Shown here: piece after piece, positions 35,518-48,915 of the stretch | Layout: each line of letters opens with the position of its first letter | How positions within the stretch are numbered: position 1 is the stretch's first letter | Assembly: GCA_014898415.1 (NCBI GenBank) | Contig: RCTD01000002.1 | Location: forward strand, 1,364,001-1,428,000 | Direction: 5' to 3' | DNA from: Stromatinia cepivora | Taxonomy: Eukaryota; Ascomycota; Leotiomycetes; Helotiales; Sclerotiniaceae | DNA length: 64,000 nucleotides | Position numbers and translations under genes: made by a program | Notes under the pieces: model-generated | The model's database searches: none | What the model was told of the DNA's origin: nothing | The model's input: only the letters and a program-made list of their open reading frames with translations

Positions 35518-36442
35518 GTTGAGATTGGGGGAGTGGGTGACTTGTGAATGAAATGCTTAGTGTGATGATGATGAACGGAAATTGTAGTCGTTAATGTCGT
35601 TAGAGGTCTGAGTGGTTATTGAACTTGTGGTTTGAATGTACAGAATGAGTTGCGTGAATGCGAAAGTTGTAGTTTTTGATGATTGCGGATCTGAAGAAAA
35701 AGTATCTGGGAATGTAAAGAGTGATGCAGAACTCAATTCTTTTGAGCAGAAGATCCAAGGCCTTGACTTCCCGATGATTCGAATGTGCTTTTATGGTGAC
35801 TGGTAAATTAAATTTTTGTGTGTAGGATGACTGGAAATTCCGGATTTTTATATATCTACTTGCCAAGCGTCTGCAGCCTTAAGATATATAGATGAGAGTG
35901 ATGATTTCTTCTATACTTGAGACGATCGAAAGTTCCCGAATAATAGCAAATCTCGTCGCTTCCTGTCACCGATTTGCAATTATTGGTTTTGTTCAACATA
36001 CTCAAGAAGCCAGCCAGCCATTTATCCGCAGCTGGTGCAAAATAAATATATCTCAACATCTTCATCTTCGTGATTGAACACAAGTGTGCTATTGGATTCC
36101 GAATACCCGTTCTCAACACAATAACATAACGTCAGTAATTCGAAGCTTTCAGTCGACACCCAAAGTTTCATCTTGCCCGCTGAAAATCCTATATCCTCCT
36201 CTCCCTGACGATTACAACATTCTCCAGGGCATTACCAACATCATTTTCGACCCCTCCTTCATTACTATATCCTGTCTCACCTTCATTCCAGCCTCCTTCT
36301 CTAACCTTAACTGTGGGACCCCAATACTTCTTTCTTCCTCTAACCAGCCAGTCCACTAATGCAGCACCGATTAAAATGCTACAATTGGCCCCGCATAATT
36401 CATATTACTTGCTGTAACAGACAATGTACTTGGGAAGGGTAG
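35518..36442. other. Spacer, no gene recognised
   Basis: About 925 bp with only short frames; promoter of the secreted-protein gene on the left and 3' end of the permease remnant on the right. Confidence 0.35.
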
Positions 36443-38217
36443 CTAGATCATGATATATGTTCCATAAACTATGGCTCATAGATTGATCCATAATCCATAT
36501 TTTCCGAGATTAAATGGTGGCACAGTTTTAAAGGGAAGTGAAGTGGATTCCGAGGATAAGCGACGGATGACGAGTAAAGTTATGGGTGAGATGTAGGATA
36601 TATATGTTGCGAGGGTTGAGAGAGACAGGATCGCGTTGAAAGCGGTGGTAGAAGCAATATTGATGAGAGACAAAAGTAGAACGATTGTTGTAGCGAGGCA
36701 CAGAGCCTGGAGTGGAATTTTGTGGGTTGGCGAAATCTGAGTGAATTTTCAATGTTAGCCGATGGGTAGATAATTATGTGCTAGAGCATTAAAAACTCGA
36801 ACGTGTGCATCAAAACTCTACCTTTGCAAAAAATACGGAGAATGGTAACCCGTTGTCCCTTGCAAACGCCCAGATCAACCTTGTCATGCTTGCCAAAATA
36901 CTGAAGAGTGCATAAAAGCCGATAATGATACCCGTACTCATCAGAGCATTTGTCCCTGCTTTTGATTTTGTAGCTTGATAATATATCTTAATGATAGGAT
37001 AGCCGGTAGGTGATTCTACTGCGTTCTCGAGAGATCCCATGCTATAAAGAACGGCAATAACGAAGCCGACTGCAAGCATGCCATTGATGAAAGTTCCGAG
37101 AACCATAGCAAGTGGAACATCTCCAGATGCTTGTCTAGCCTCCTCGGACATGTGAAGAACACCGTCATATCCTTTTATTGGGGTTATTATTCAGGCATTG
37201 TCTGATCATATTTTAGTACATACCTCCCAAAGGAAACACAACACTAAGTTGACCAATCGACCACGCAATAACTTTATTATCCCATCCACTAAATCCTGCC
37301 ACAAACTCAGTCCAAACAAATTCAGATGTATTGCGTTCTCCGAGGCATATTATTGTCGTGAGAACCATGGGATAGAAAACCAAATGTAAAACACCACCCG
37401 TTACTTCAAGAGGTCCCAATATTTGCCGGGCATATATGTTAGTAATGAAAGGGATGACCATGATAGCCCAGAAAAGAAGCGTGCCGTGCCAGAGTTTTGG
37501 TACATAGTCTTCGTTGTTCAAGATAATGAGCTCTTGAGTTTCGGTCCCAACTAAGAATGGAGCTGTTGCGCAAGCAGTGATCCACGCAAATATCTACAAA
37601 TATTGTCAGAGCCTTGACATGAAATGTGAACATAGATATATGATTATACCGTTAACCAGCCTGAATCTGATTAGCATTGTTTCTTGAAGTGAAGTACAAA
37701 TGAAACAGTACTCACCTTGCAACAAAGACGGTATTCGTGGAGCTACGGGAGCCAGATCAAAAGTCCAATGATACTGTGCTCCAGCGACCGGGGTGCTACA
37801 TTCAATGAGCACAGTCGGAGATAATAAAGGCAGGCAAATTAAGGTTCTCAGCACATTGAACCTAGCTCTGCAAATGAAGCAGCTATAGCAATATTTCCGA
37901 TGATAGATAGCATCAAACCGTACACAAGTGCGACAGGCCCACCATTGTAGAGCCCAGCAAAGAGACTTCCGCCCAGCGATTCCCATGAGCATTGAAGTAC
38001 GGCTGAGAATGCCACCATTGGAAGAAATCCAAGATATCTCTGAAGGAAACAGTATATAAGAATTCGGCGCGATCGATAGTTCGGGATGTAGACCTGATTG
38101 TAACTCTAGCTTTGGTTTCTCTCTATGCTGAATGTCTATCCTACTTCCAACAATATGGTCTCCCGTCCTAGCTTGATCAAGGGCATTTCTATCATCACTT
38201 TCATTGTCAATACTCAT
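36443..38217 (-). pseudogene. Choline/GABA-type amino acid permease (APC superfamily), broken
   Basis: Resembles fungal Hnm1/GABA permeases that import choline or small amino acids at the plasma membrane. Minus-strand pieces in order: ATG 38217 with a charged N-terminal tail, YLGFLPMVAFSAVLQCSWESL, GGPVALVYGLMLSIIGNIAIAASFAE, TPVAGAQYHWTFDLAP, then 37521-37213 and 37151-36810 with long hydrophobic spans and TRLIWAFARDNGLPFSVFFAK, and the last exon with SLINIASTTAFNAILSLS. Breaks: I could not splice the first exon to the second in one frame, nor the FAE exon to the TPVAGAQ exon. A TGA at 36476-36478 follows GLWINL, with the frame going on as AIVYG for about ten codons. Probably non-functional, or heavily miscalled at the 5' end. 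Confidence 0.75.
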
Positions 38218-40187
38218 AACGCTCAGACTGTTTGAAAAGAATAATATTATCTAGGTACTTATCGGTAAAAAGAAAAACAATAATAAGGAAATGTTAAGAA
38301 ATTATCAGTGGGAATGAGGACAGCGGCAAGAACCATATCAAACACTGCAAGCGAAGGTTACAAATGCGCATCATATCCTGCTTCCAGATTCCTGAAATTC
38401 ATCGGAAATCTCCCATCGGTGCCGAAAAGCAAGTATTTAGATTCCTGCAAGTTTGATCGAGTGAAGAAGGTTATTACCGCTGAATGTGCTAATAACTGAA
38501 CAGATTAGGAAGCTGGAATCGCATGTAAGATCGTGGATCCTTCAGAACCTTATAGCATCAAATCAGATAGCAAGATCCAGATGCTTGATTTTGCCGATGA
38601 CCAGGGAGCTGGAAGCGGGTTTTTGTTTTGTGGATGATCACTGGTGTTTCCCCGCACTTCCATCCTTGTATTGTGGGCAAGGGCTTGCTGAGTGCTGAAG
38701 AAAGCATGGTCGACTTAAAAATGTATTGCATGCTTTGATTAAAGGCACCATTGATGTGTGATATGAATTTCACACATTGTTTAAGAATTAAAACATGCCT
38801 GAAATAGTTACTGATTCGGTACAAAAGGGTGTGCCTTACTTTTTTTTGCCACCTAATTGCTGCTAACCTGAGCATTTTTGCCGATATGATTTTAATACGG
38901 CGAGTAAATGTACCTGTTTGAGTATATAATTTTTTAGCTTCAGCTCGCCAAATTAGGGCGTCTAAACTTCCAAAACCACAAAGACGACTTTTGACAACCT
39001 TCGATAGACCAAATGGAGCGAAATGTCAGATAACCTGAGAAACAGCTAAACTTTTTTATCAAACACTTGATAAGCTGTCTGATTCCTATTCCTTAGTCTT
39101 GTACTAAATGTCTATGGTCGCTTGCATCCCTGTTCAACACAATTTCTGGGTATACCCATCATGTATGTGCCTCTTGAGAATATCCTTTGGTTTATTCGAG
39201 GAACATGACTGTGTTGTAGTATTTATGTAGTTAAGATGTATGGGTTGTCACAGCGATGCTCATCCCCAATACTTTCGTAAAAGCCGTATGGCTTGCTCGC
39301 AGACTTTTGATACGATATTAGACGAAGTACTACGTCGGTGTCAGCGTTGCAACGAGTAACTTTTAATCCTCCGAACTCTCATTTTCGACATCCACGTTAG
39401 CTTTTGTTTCGTTTAGTGAGGTAAGCCGTATATTGAATTTTTGCAATTGATATAAATAGTAACTGCATTCTAATTTAGAAAATTTCCGGACACTTTTGAA
39501 TTAAGAAAGATTCAATTGCTTTGCCAACCTCCCTAGATTCTATGGGATCAGTGAGTATCATCATGGCAGCCTCTCGCTTGAGATCAGGCCAAAATTCACT
39601 CCTTACCCGCCTCCACATCCTCGAAGTAACCTTTTTGCCATTCAATCATACGAAGGTGGGGATAACACAAATGGACCAAGAACATCTTTCGAGGAGCTTG
39701 CTCACCCGTACTTTAAAAGAATCATGCTCAGTAGTATCGAAATCCCAAAGAGCATTTCATATCCACAGTAAATTCGGCTTCGAGAGGTCTCTCAATTTCA
39801 ACCATTGTAGATATACAACAACACAGTTTGGCTCTCTGATTGTGTTTTTTCTGACCGGGTGTTGACATTCATAGCCTAATTTGGCCAAGTGACCATTTAA
39901 GCCATCTTCGAAAGGCAATCATGCCCCGGTGTCAATATTTTACCCCCCTAAAACGACCCAGACATTGAGTTTTCATATCGAGGCTTTGAAACTTATGGTA
40001 GGTCGTGTTAAAGAGATCTTGCTGGCTAAATATAGATAGACAAAAGATGTCAAATATTAGGTTTGTAGCACAGGAAACTCGGAATTAGCAGGAGCAACTT
40101 ATCATAGACCAACACCGCATATAACATAACTGTTGACTTCAACTACTACACTCCTGGAAAAGAGTCAAAGTCAAAAGGCAGTGGACA
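38218..40187. other. Gene-poor stretch
   Basis: 2 kb with short overlapping open frames on both strands, none with a recognisable domain, splice pattern or codon bias. I see no transposon ends or repeats. Confidence 0.4.
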
Positions 40188-40905
40188 ATGGACAAAAGCA
40201 AGATCACGAAAATGGCAAACACATCTGCACCCGCCGCGGTCACTAGAGCCTCCAACCTACCCTCAGTCCCAAAGGATGAAAGAACTTCAAGCCGCACTTG
40301 CGACAGCTTGGAAACGAAACTTTCCAATAATTTCATTACATTGGAGAAGTCGTTTGCTCGCTGTTTGAGGGAGCGGGTGATGACTAAGCCCAAGCGAAGG
40401 CTTATCTTATCAGCAAGAACCACAACTCCTCCAACACTTGCGTGATGGGTAAGAAGCCGACGGACTTATGTTGTCTTTAGTTTCATGTGCATCAGATAAA
40501 ATGGCGCCTGCATCATGTGCTGTTACCGAGTACTATCCCAACTGAAGGTCGCTCGAGTGGATTCTTGAAGAATGTGCAGCTTCCATCACCATCGCTGCGC
40601 AAATGCACCCATTAATGGTAACCCGCACAGAGGAACAACGGTACCCTTCGATTCAACTAAGAAATCTAAAGAGCAACGAAAAAATACCAACATATAAAGT
40701 CGTGCAAGACAGGAATCTTTCACGGCAGACAAATGTCGTTGCAAGGCTGAGCGAAGGGATGGCAGTGATGGGTTGGATTACCGACAATTTTGAGGCATTA
40801 AAACCGCAGCAGAGATTAAGTATCGTTTGGGGGCAACAGGAAGGAGACGGGGACGAAAAGGAGGAATGTGTCACTGGAGGAAGGTATGTGTCGTGCGATC
40901 GTTGA
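40188..40905 (+). CDS. Doubtful hypothetical protein, two short open frames
   Basis: ATG 40188 opens 85 codons of a lysine/arginine-rich, soluble sequence (NLPSVPKDERTSSRTCDSLE) and ATG 40603 opens a second frame of 100 codons up to 40905. They might be exons of one gene, but I could not show a matching intron and recognise no domain. Upstream and downstream are gene-poor. It is listed only because it is the longest plausible ATG frame pair in the region; it may well be noise. Confidence 0.2.
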
Positions 40906-43900
40906 ATCCATGAAAGTTAGGTTTCAAAATGAATTCGAACACTTGGTTGTTGAGATTTAAAGTGGGGTCCTTATATCTCCGGATGTTTGTTATGAAATAT
41001 CTTGCTCCTCCTGCTACGGTGCTGATATGAACTCGTGTGCTTTGCAATTATGTCATGGCATATCGTGGACGAAAGAAAAAATCGTCAGTGGCAAATGAGT
41101 GGCATGGCATCAAGGCACTAGACATTGTTGAAGGTGATGGTGGAATGTCAGGTCAAGAAGCCACCATGCGAAGTGGCAACTTTCGAAGGAATGAGAACAA
41201 TTGGGATATTTTTCGAAACACAGCGACTTTTGAGCCTAGGGGTTCATACCATCGTGTCTACTTCCCTTCATATCATTTGTTATCGGGGTAGGAAAGTCAT
41301 TTTTACTCTCAATAGCAGTTCGAAGGGGTTGCAAATTTCCTACCCAAGCTTGATGCCGTGCTCATTTTCGCTCTCACGGCGCCACAAATTGTTGCGGACC
41401 TGATGGCATGATACCCAATCCCCTCTCTGTGGGTTGTTCCTCGACCTCGCTGACGTCAAAAGAGCAACTATCACTTTTCCGATGCTCCGATTTTATTGAA
41501 ACAGGAGTTAGTTATATCTTTGACCAAACTTAGACCTCTGAGCTTGGAGGTTCATGTTAGATACCGAGTATCGCCTTCTTACTCTGTGTCCAAAGGCAAG
41601 TCACATTCTCAAATACAGGTGCTTAGCCGCTGGATCCAGCTTTCTCAAGAATGTCAGTAGACTTTTCTCATAGCGTTTTCCTGATATTCCAACCACCATT
41701 TACCAGACAGAAGCTAGTTAATATTCCCTCTTGATTTCCTGTTGGAAATGTCCACCAGGACTTCGAGACAGCTTCTCTCAATTATCTACCCATGTCATGT
41801 GCGCTGCTGGCACACATTCCCTCTGCATTATTCATTCCTGTGGCGGTACGACCGTTGTACACTTCTATGGTTTATCTTTGTCTCTCGCAAGTGGCTCCGG
41901 CTCCATCGGCTCTGATATTTCGCACTCCTTCTTTTCTCTTTTTTCTTGTGCTTCTTCGTAGGCGCCTAGGTTTCTTTTATGATAGAAGGTTTGGATGTGT
42001 ACTCCTAATTTATGCCAAAACTGGGATCCTAGAAACGCTAAGTAGGCATGAGACTCATAGATTTGGTAGGCCGTGAAACTCTGGCAAAGCTTATGTATTC
42101 AGCTTCTCTGATTTTTACTCCCTGGTTTGGGAAGACGATTTGTGTGGCTTTCCTTGTTGCGTTCATCATCGGAAGGATCAAAGCTGTTATGATTGGGGAT
42201 TTGTGTGCTCTCTCCTTCTCGGCCTTCTTTTCCGCGTTGGTAAAAGCATTCAACACGAAGTAGAATACGCGTGTATTCTCTTCCATTATCTACGGCATGT
42301 GTTTGCTAAATCCAGCACGCAATGAGGGAGGTTTTAATTTATATTTGGAAAGCCCGTTTGGAAGCTGGTTTGTTTCTCCCCAAATCTAACTGAACATTCC
42401 CTATAAAGCGGGATGTATTGCTGTAGGCTGCAGTGTCAGTCATTAAATAATTTGGTTCGCAAATGTTCCATACTAGCGGCCACGAAGGATGCCTGGGAAC
42501 AGGAGAAACTACTAGCGCTGGCCGTTTATTTTCTTGGTCTAACGAACGAGCATTTCAGGATGAGAGCGTCGGAATTAGAATGGCAATCTCTGCCCAATTC
42601 TTAATCGGCATATCATAAAACTTCGCTGAGCACCCTTGATGCTGTGTTTGGAGTCGCTGCATCGTTTGATTTGCGAGTTTGTTGGTGGAATTCCTATTAG
42701 GAAAGGCCACCCCATATCGTTGTCTTTTCAGACGTTCAAGTCGTATTGAAGATTCAAAGAGCTAGTGAGCTCACCGTGCTTCATACCAATGGCAGATTCC
42801 AAGAAGTTCATGGAATTCCTGGGTGTTTTAATGTCTTCCATTTCAATTTTGTCATCACCATGCATCGAACCGCTTGCTATCCTAGTACCACCAACAGATG
42901 AACGAGCTTTGCAATACCTTAGCTAGTCAACTACTATAAACTTCATACAAATGTGACTTTTTCTTCGCGTCTTTCACCTTGTTGATGCTATCATGTTGTG
43001 CCTCGAGTGAGATACTGGGCGGAGTACTTTAGTCTTGGAAATTTGCGGTACCAAGAGGATCAGTGCGCTTCTGCAGTGGGGCAGTATAGGTAGGGTAGTT
43101 CCTTTGCAACGCCAATTTTATCACCGCTAGGGCTGCTTTTGTCCAAGCTGTCTCTGTGCTCTAGCGAAGCGTGATCGGAAAAGTTGTTCATGATTCTCAA
43201 TATATCCTGTGCCAGTTGAATTTGAGTGACTGGGAACTTGTTCAAGCGAGCTCTGTATCAGAGACTCTTTTGACGAGTCCAGGATCGTTGACGTGACCCC
43301 CACCATAAAAAGGCTTTTTGAAGACAAGTTATGTCTTTCGAAGCCGCCATCCTCCTCCACGCGCCAAAGGTGACCTGCTTGGGGAGTGTTTGAACCAGTA
43401 TCATTCTTTTTTGGGAGATGTATCGACCGGGATTTATTTCTTGGTTTGGTTGGCCTCATTTTTTTGTCGAGTCATTATTAGCTGCATCCCTAAAGTGACC
43501 ATTAACTCATAGAACACACAATTAGAGGAATATTTTAGCTCGATGAAGCCCTTATCAATTAGTTAATTTACCAAGTCTTTAAAATCATCTTTAATCGTTT
43601 CTTCCAGAAAATGTCGATAATTCCCCCATTTGCCCTCATAGAAGTCATTATCCTTCGACATCATTAGAATACAAGTCTGGGGAGCTAGCGAACATTCTGC
43701 CACAACATTCTTTTAGGCTAGTTGGCCTGGAAGAATCCCTAGGCTCGCTGAGATAGCGGTCGCAAGAGTTGCACATGATTAGCAGCTTCAAAAACAGTTT
43801 AAGTATGATTTTTGAATCAAGACTTCGGCGCGTTAGCCTGTGCTCTTGGAACGGGGAAGATTTTCGCCTTGCTAAAATCGCAAACGGCTGCCAAGTAGCT

Positions 43901-44532
43901 GTCGGAAGGCTTGTACGTTCTATTGAAAGTTAGCTGAGTAATAAACTCAAAGGTTTTAGAAACAGTCTGAAAGTATTCAATAATTGTTTAATGGTAGTCG
44001 AAAGAATGTGAACTGATATGTTTGGTATGTTCAACTTATATCCATGCTAAAGATGTTGATTAGATGATGGATTGAAGATGGATGCAGATAAGTATCCCAA
44101 TTCTTTATGGGAGCTGTCAAAACCAAAAAGGCTTGAAGGGCGGTACTTCATCCAATTTCTTCATGCTCATTATACCCATGTTGGATTTACCTGTTCAATG
44201 TGAGTCATCATCCAATTTGCCAGCAGGCACCGTTTTGAATAATTTAGTATTTTGGTAATTTGTTGCTAAAAACACAAGACTCTCAATATCAACAGGCTAT
44301 AAACTCCATAATCCCTGGGTATTTCATCCCCAATCGTAGGTACTTGATACCAGAACACAAAAGAACCAGAACGCCATTTAGCTCCCTAGGTATTATCGAG
44401 CGAAATTACTCATGCAATTCAAAAACGCTAAGATTCATCCTCCAAAATTCTAAAAAGCATCTAGTCAGAGCTTTATTCCTTCTTATTCTAGCATCCATTG
44501 TATCTTGTTTGCGAACTCACGCCCCTTCGCCC
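40906..44532. other. Gene-poor stretch
   Basis: 3.6 kb. Several open frames of 60-110 codons occur on both strands, overlapping each other and without recognisable motifs. It may be a degraded transposon or gene remnant, but I found no terminal repeats, no duplicated target sites and no domain. Confidence 0.4.
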
Positions 44533-47207
44533 TTAATTCTCTCTCCTTCTTTTTACCGGGATTTTCTTCAAATCGGAGTCGTCATCGTTGTCACGACCTC
44601 TCTTTGGTGCGCCTGCTTCTCTAGATGCGGGGAATTGAGCCTGAGGTCGTAACCTCGGATCAATCAAATTGTTGAAATCTACAGGATTTCCTTGGCGTTG
44701 GCTCAAGATGTCTGCGGAATTGACGAATCCGGGGACCTGCCCATCCTCTGTGTCTAGCACTGGGAAGATTCCAGGACCACTATTTTCCACCGATAAATGC
44801 GAACGATCGGGTCCGGTCCAGGGGCTAACGATCGCCCCAAACATTCGTGGAATGGGTCGTCGAGAAGGTTGAAGCTGAGAACCCATGCTGTTTTGCACCG
44901 GTTCTACATGTCGTGGTTGTGGTATACGGCCTCCATATCCAGACATTTGTTCCGATTGACCGTTGCGAACTGCCACATACGCACTGTGGTTATGTTGAGT
45001 TTGTACAGTGGGTGCTGGCCCTCTCTCAGGACCTCTGCCTTCCATTATCGACGGATAACCAGACATTGTACCGGTATTCGATCCGCCATTAGCCATGTCC
45101 TGGTTCACACCACTTGTCTTCCCAAAGCCATGATCTCCATTCTCTGACAGCCTCTGTTTCTTTGGCTCCTGCCGTGGATCTGGCTCTGCTACTTCACGTG
45201 CCTTTCTCTTTCCACAAGCTTGAGGTCTCGGCGTGAATATCGACCGACCCGACATACCTAGGCTCTTACGGTAACTAAGGCACGGTAGTTAGTAAATGTT
45301 GACTGAAAATCTCTGCAAGATATAATGGTGGGATCTTACTTATTGAGCCTCTCTCTCTCCCACTCTTCGATGTGCACACCTCCCTTGATGGGCATCTGCT
45401 TTTTGGCATTGGGCCTAGGTTTTCCTGCCCTCTCCATCGCATCTGCCATTGCCTCTTCCTTCATTCTCTTGTCATCGGCCTTTCTTCTGGCAGTTGCGAA
45501 GATCTCCCGTGCTGGTTTCCCCGGTCGCAGCCATTGATATTCCTCCTCCGTCATTGACACCCTAGGTCTAACTGCGTCAGGCCGCGTTTCCCAATCGGGT
45601 CGTTTTTTGGCGCTCTGAATGTCTTCCCCATTTTGGTCAATCTCACCATTTTTACCCAGTACCCCATTTTCAATATCATAGACAACGCCATTTTCTGCAC
45701 TCGTGGGGTAGTATTGTGCCTGTTGCATTTCTCCTCCGGCTCCGAAGTTATTCTTCCCGTAATTTGTCATGGAGGGGCTAGGGTGGGATGGTTCAGCAGG
45801 GATGTAGCCACCATATGGCGACGCAGGATATGCCCAAATGTCATTGGCCTGGGACGGTACGGCTCCATTATATCTATTGTTGTCTGCTTTGTGGTGCAAT
45901 GGATCATGCTTAAATAGATTTTGAGCCGCTCCCGCTACGTTCCAGGAAGCTGATAGGTGCTGGAAGTCCACATCAGGTACTGGCCGGTGGGTTCCAGGGC
46001 CTGGTAGAAGTGCGGATGCCTGATAATGGCCAGTGATTTGCCCATTATGATTCATGGGCGATTGTCGATCGGCGCACATCGGAGACGAGGACCCTTCCTG
46101 GTATTGAGCAGGATGATCATTACCTGTGGGAAGTTTCATCGAAGTCGATTTCACCATTACTGCAAACGGATCTGTCATTGTTCCACTCTTTTGTGGTGAA
46201 TGATTACTAGGAACTGGCTCATCCTCGGGAAGATCTGGATACCCCATACCCTGTTGTAATGGGTAGTATGTGGCGCCGATGTCCTGCAAATAGCCAGTAT
46301 TTTGCATTGTGGGATCTTGAGTAGTTGGAACTAAAGCGTCCTGAGGAAAATCCACGCCCAAACCTTCTTGGTAAGGATAATTCGTAAGGCTTGGTTCCGG
46401 GTCTTCTGCCCTCATGGCATCTAACACCGGTTGATCTGCCTCGGTGAACAGAGGGACTGGCCCGCTCGATTCTTCAGATGATCCATTGATGAGCCCATTG
46501 AATTCTTCGAATTCCTCTTGGGACATCGTCGAAAATCCGCTGAGGCCCTCCCCGTTTAATGTACCGAGAGGAAATGATGGATCAGAACCGCGAGACATTC
46601 GGCGGTTGGCCATCCCAACAGCTTGCATTCTTCCTTCACTCTGGCCAGTTTGATGATTGGCATCGTAAGTAGTTATGTTCGATGCGACCTGACCTTTTCT
46701 TATGTTCGCCAACCCAACATTGCTATTATGTTCCTCCAATTGACTATCGAAGTACATTCGTTCTTCACTGTGAAGGTTTTGGCGAAGGTTATGGGGGCCC
46801 TCTGGGTTCGTCTTCCACTGTGCTGAGGTGTTGATTGCAACTAGCGGTTCGAAGCTGTTATTATGATTTTTTGCCAAGACGTTTCCGTTGTCTGGCACAG
46901 TGTTAGATGTGTCTGCATGGTGGTGATCTAACTCATATATCATACCATTGAGCATTTGTTGAGGCCCGATCCTCATGTCATTATGGATTATTTTCCTGGG
47001 GATATGTTCAGTCCCGTTGGACTGATATACCTTCTCCCTATGTCTATCCGTCGAAGTCGCATTGGCAAATAATGCATCATCGGATTCGTACCTGGGATAG
47101 TCCCGCTGCTGTCCTGCCGGTGTGGGTCTAGGCATTCTCTTCAACTTCTCGAGAACCTTTCCGCCGGCCTCCTTCATGCTCTCGAAAATTCTTTGTGGGC
47201 TAGACAT
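44533..47207 (-). CDS. Large disordered protein of unknown function (paralogue of 48916-50640)
   Basis: Two minus-strand exons, 47207-45340 and 45274-44533, joined by a 65-nt intron, make about 869 residues. The protein is low in hydrophobic residues and rich in Asn, Gln, Gly, Pro and Ser, so mostly disordered. The only ordered-looking part is around residues 570-630: SMTEEEYQWLRPGKPAREIF, a basic helix ARRKADDKRMKEEAMADAMERAGKPRP and IEEWERERLNN. After it, a basic stretch RKAREVAEPDPRQEPKKQR and the final KKIPVKRRREN are candidate nuclear signals. DPRLRPQAQF near the end has a counterpart in the neighbouring gene. No known domain. A nuclear scaffold or regulator is possible but only a guess. 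Confidence 0.75.
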
Positions 47208-48915
47208 TTTCTCTTATTTCAATATTGGTAGAAGTTTGTCGATGTTATGTGAAGTATCAAATGGATTGTCGAATAGTTTTTGACAATTTGTCCAAAGACT
47301 TGGAAGTTCTTGTACAGAATCTTTATCAACTTGAGAACTTTTGTGACGAAGTTTTCTGGAAGTGAGATTATGGATGAAGACGGTTGGACCTTTTGTATTA
47401 TTGTAATACTCGTCAAGAACCATTGCTGGCTGTACCGCACCATAGACACGTGAAATAGCTGTCCTCCCTATACAGTAGCTAGAACGCACTTTTATACATT
47501 GTTTCCATTGTTTGATACAGCCCAGGCTCGACCCGCAGGGCCGGATCAAGTCATCGCGCGCAGATTAGCAATTTTTGTTTGCCATAATGGGCTGTATATC
47601 AATGATCTATACAGCACAGGCTTAATGCAACTGGCGTGATATTACGTCATCTAGGTGATTCTTCATGGCAACATCCAGCAAATAGATTGATGTTTAAGTG
47701 AAGGGGTCAACCGAGATTTACCCCAACATTCCGGAAATAAAGTCTCCGATAACTGAATTTGTCTACAATTTTGCGAGGGCGTTAGACATGCTACGAATTT
47801 CACTTTCCAGTGGCTTTTCTTTTGCCCACACGTTGTAGATACTGCTTATTGATCCAGGAGCTTTCATGGAAATTTGAAAATTTTATGCTCGTTAAAAGAT
47901 TTACTAGAAGTTGAAGTGCGTTTGAAATGTGCCATATTGACTGTGATATTATCGGGAACATTGCTCATTCTTCATTGCACAAAACGTATATACTTATATC
48001 TGATACCCCCTCCAGACGGGAGATTGTGCTTCACATATATATAAAAAGAAAATCCACTATATTCTTTTATCTTATGTTTGCTCTCCTTGAATCGAAAGTT
48101 TCACGAAGACCTACAAACTTTCTGTATATTAGATTTAAAAATATGAAATATGAAAAGCTCGATGATCATATATTCACGATCCTGAATTTCACTAAACTAA
48201 CACAGAATTTTGGATATGAATCCACTTCATTCTATTTGGCTTCCTAAGTTTAACACATTATTGGATTAATCTTATCATATATTAATCTAGAAGTTTGATA
48301 CATAACATAATAACAGAAAAGCGCCTAATAAACAACAGGCTTCTATAATGAGTTCAAATGCTGAATTATCTTAAATAAAAGTCTCAAGAACAAAGACATC
48401 AATACAAATACTCACAACCTTAAAAACATATATTTGTAAATTTATAAAATTAGGAATGTACTGGAGTGTTGTTGTTTCGGTCTCTCATCTTTTCTCTCCA
48501 GCTCACCATACACCAGACAATTGGGAAGAAGGATTAATTTATACGAGTTTGTACCAAGGAAATAAATAACTAGAAAGTTCTCATATAATACTGCCCAGGG
48601 TATTATAACCAGAGCGATTCCTCCCAACGCCTTTACCTCTTTTCATTGCAATTCATTGCGCAGACCACAGCTTGTTGGTCATCTAAAGAAATCCTATTCC
48701 CTGCTTCGCTTTATACGTGGCTCCTCTGCGTCAGACTTCTCAAGTTCTTCTTGGGAACTGGATCAATTTCTCTCTGAACCTGAGAATTCATGGGTTGTAT
48801 GACCGCATATCATCTTGGACACTCGACATTTGACCTCCACCCAGGGTATTCATGTCTGTGGATGATCTGAATACTCCATTGAATTCACCATCTTTTTTAA
48901 AAAGACACCATATTT
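47208..48915. other. Spacer between the two disordered-protein genes
   Basis: 1.7 kb, promoter side of the gene at 44533-47207 and 3' side of the next. Short AT-rich frames only; nothing recognised. Confidence 0.4.

Noticed and set aside
42660..42830. Plus-strand piece RPPHIVVFSDVQVVLKIQ resembling a LINE RNase H
   Set aside because: Only one short DxQ-like motif, no neighbours of the domain and no element ends.
41731..43512. Cluster of 60-110 codon frames on both strands
   Set aside because: Overlap each other, have no conserved motif, splice pattern or homology I recognise.
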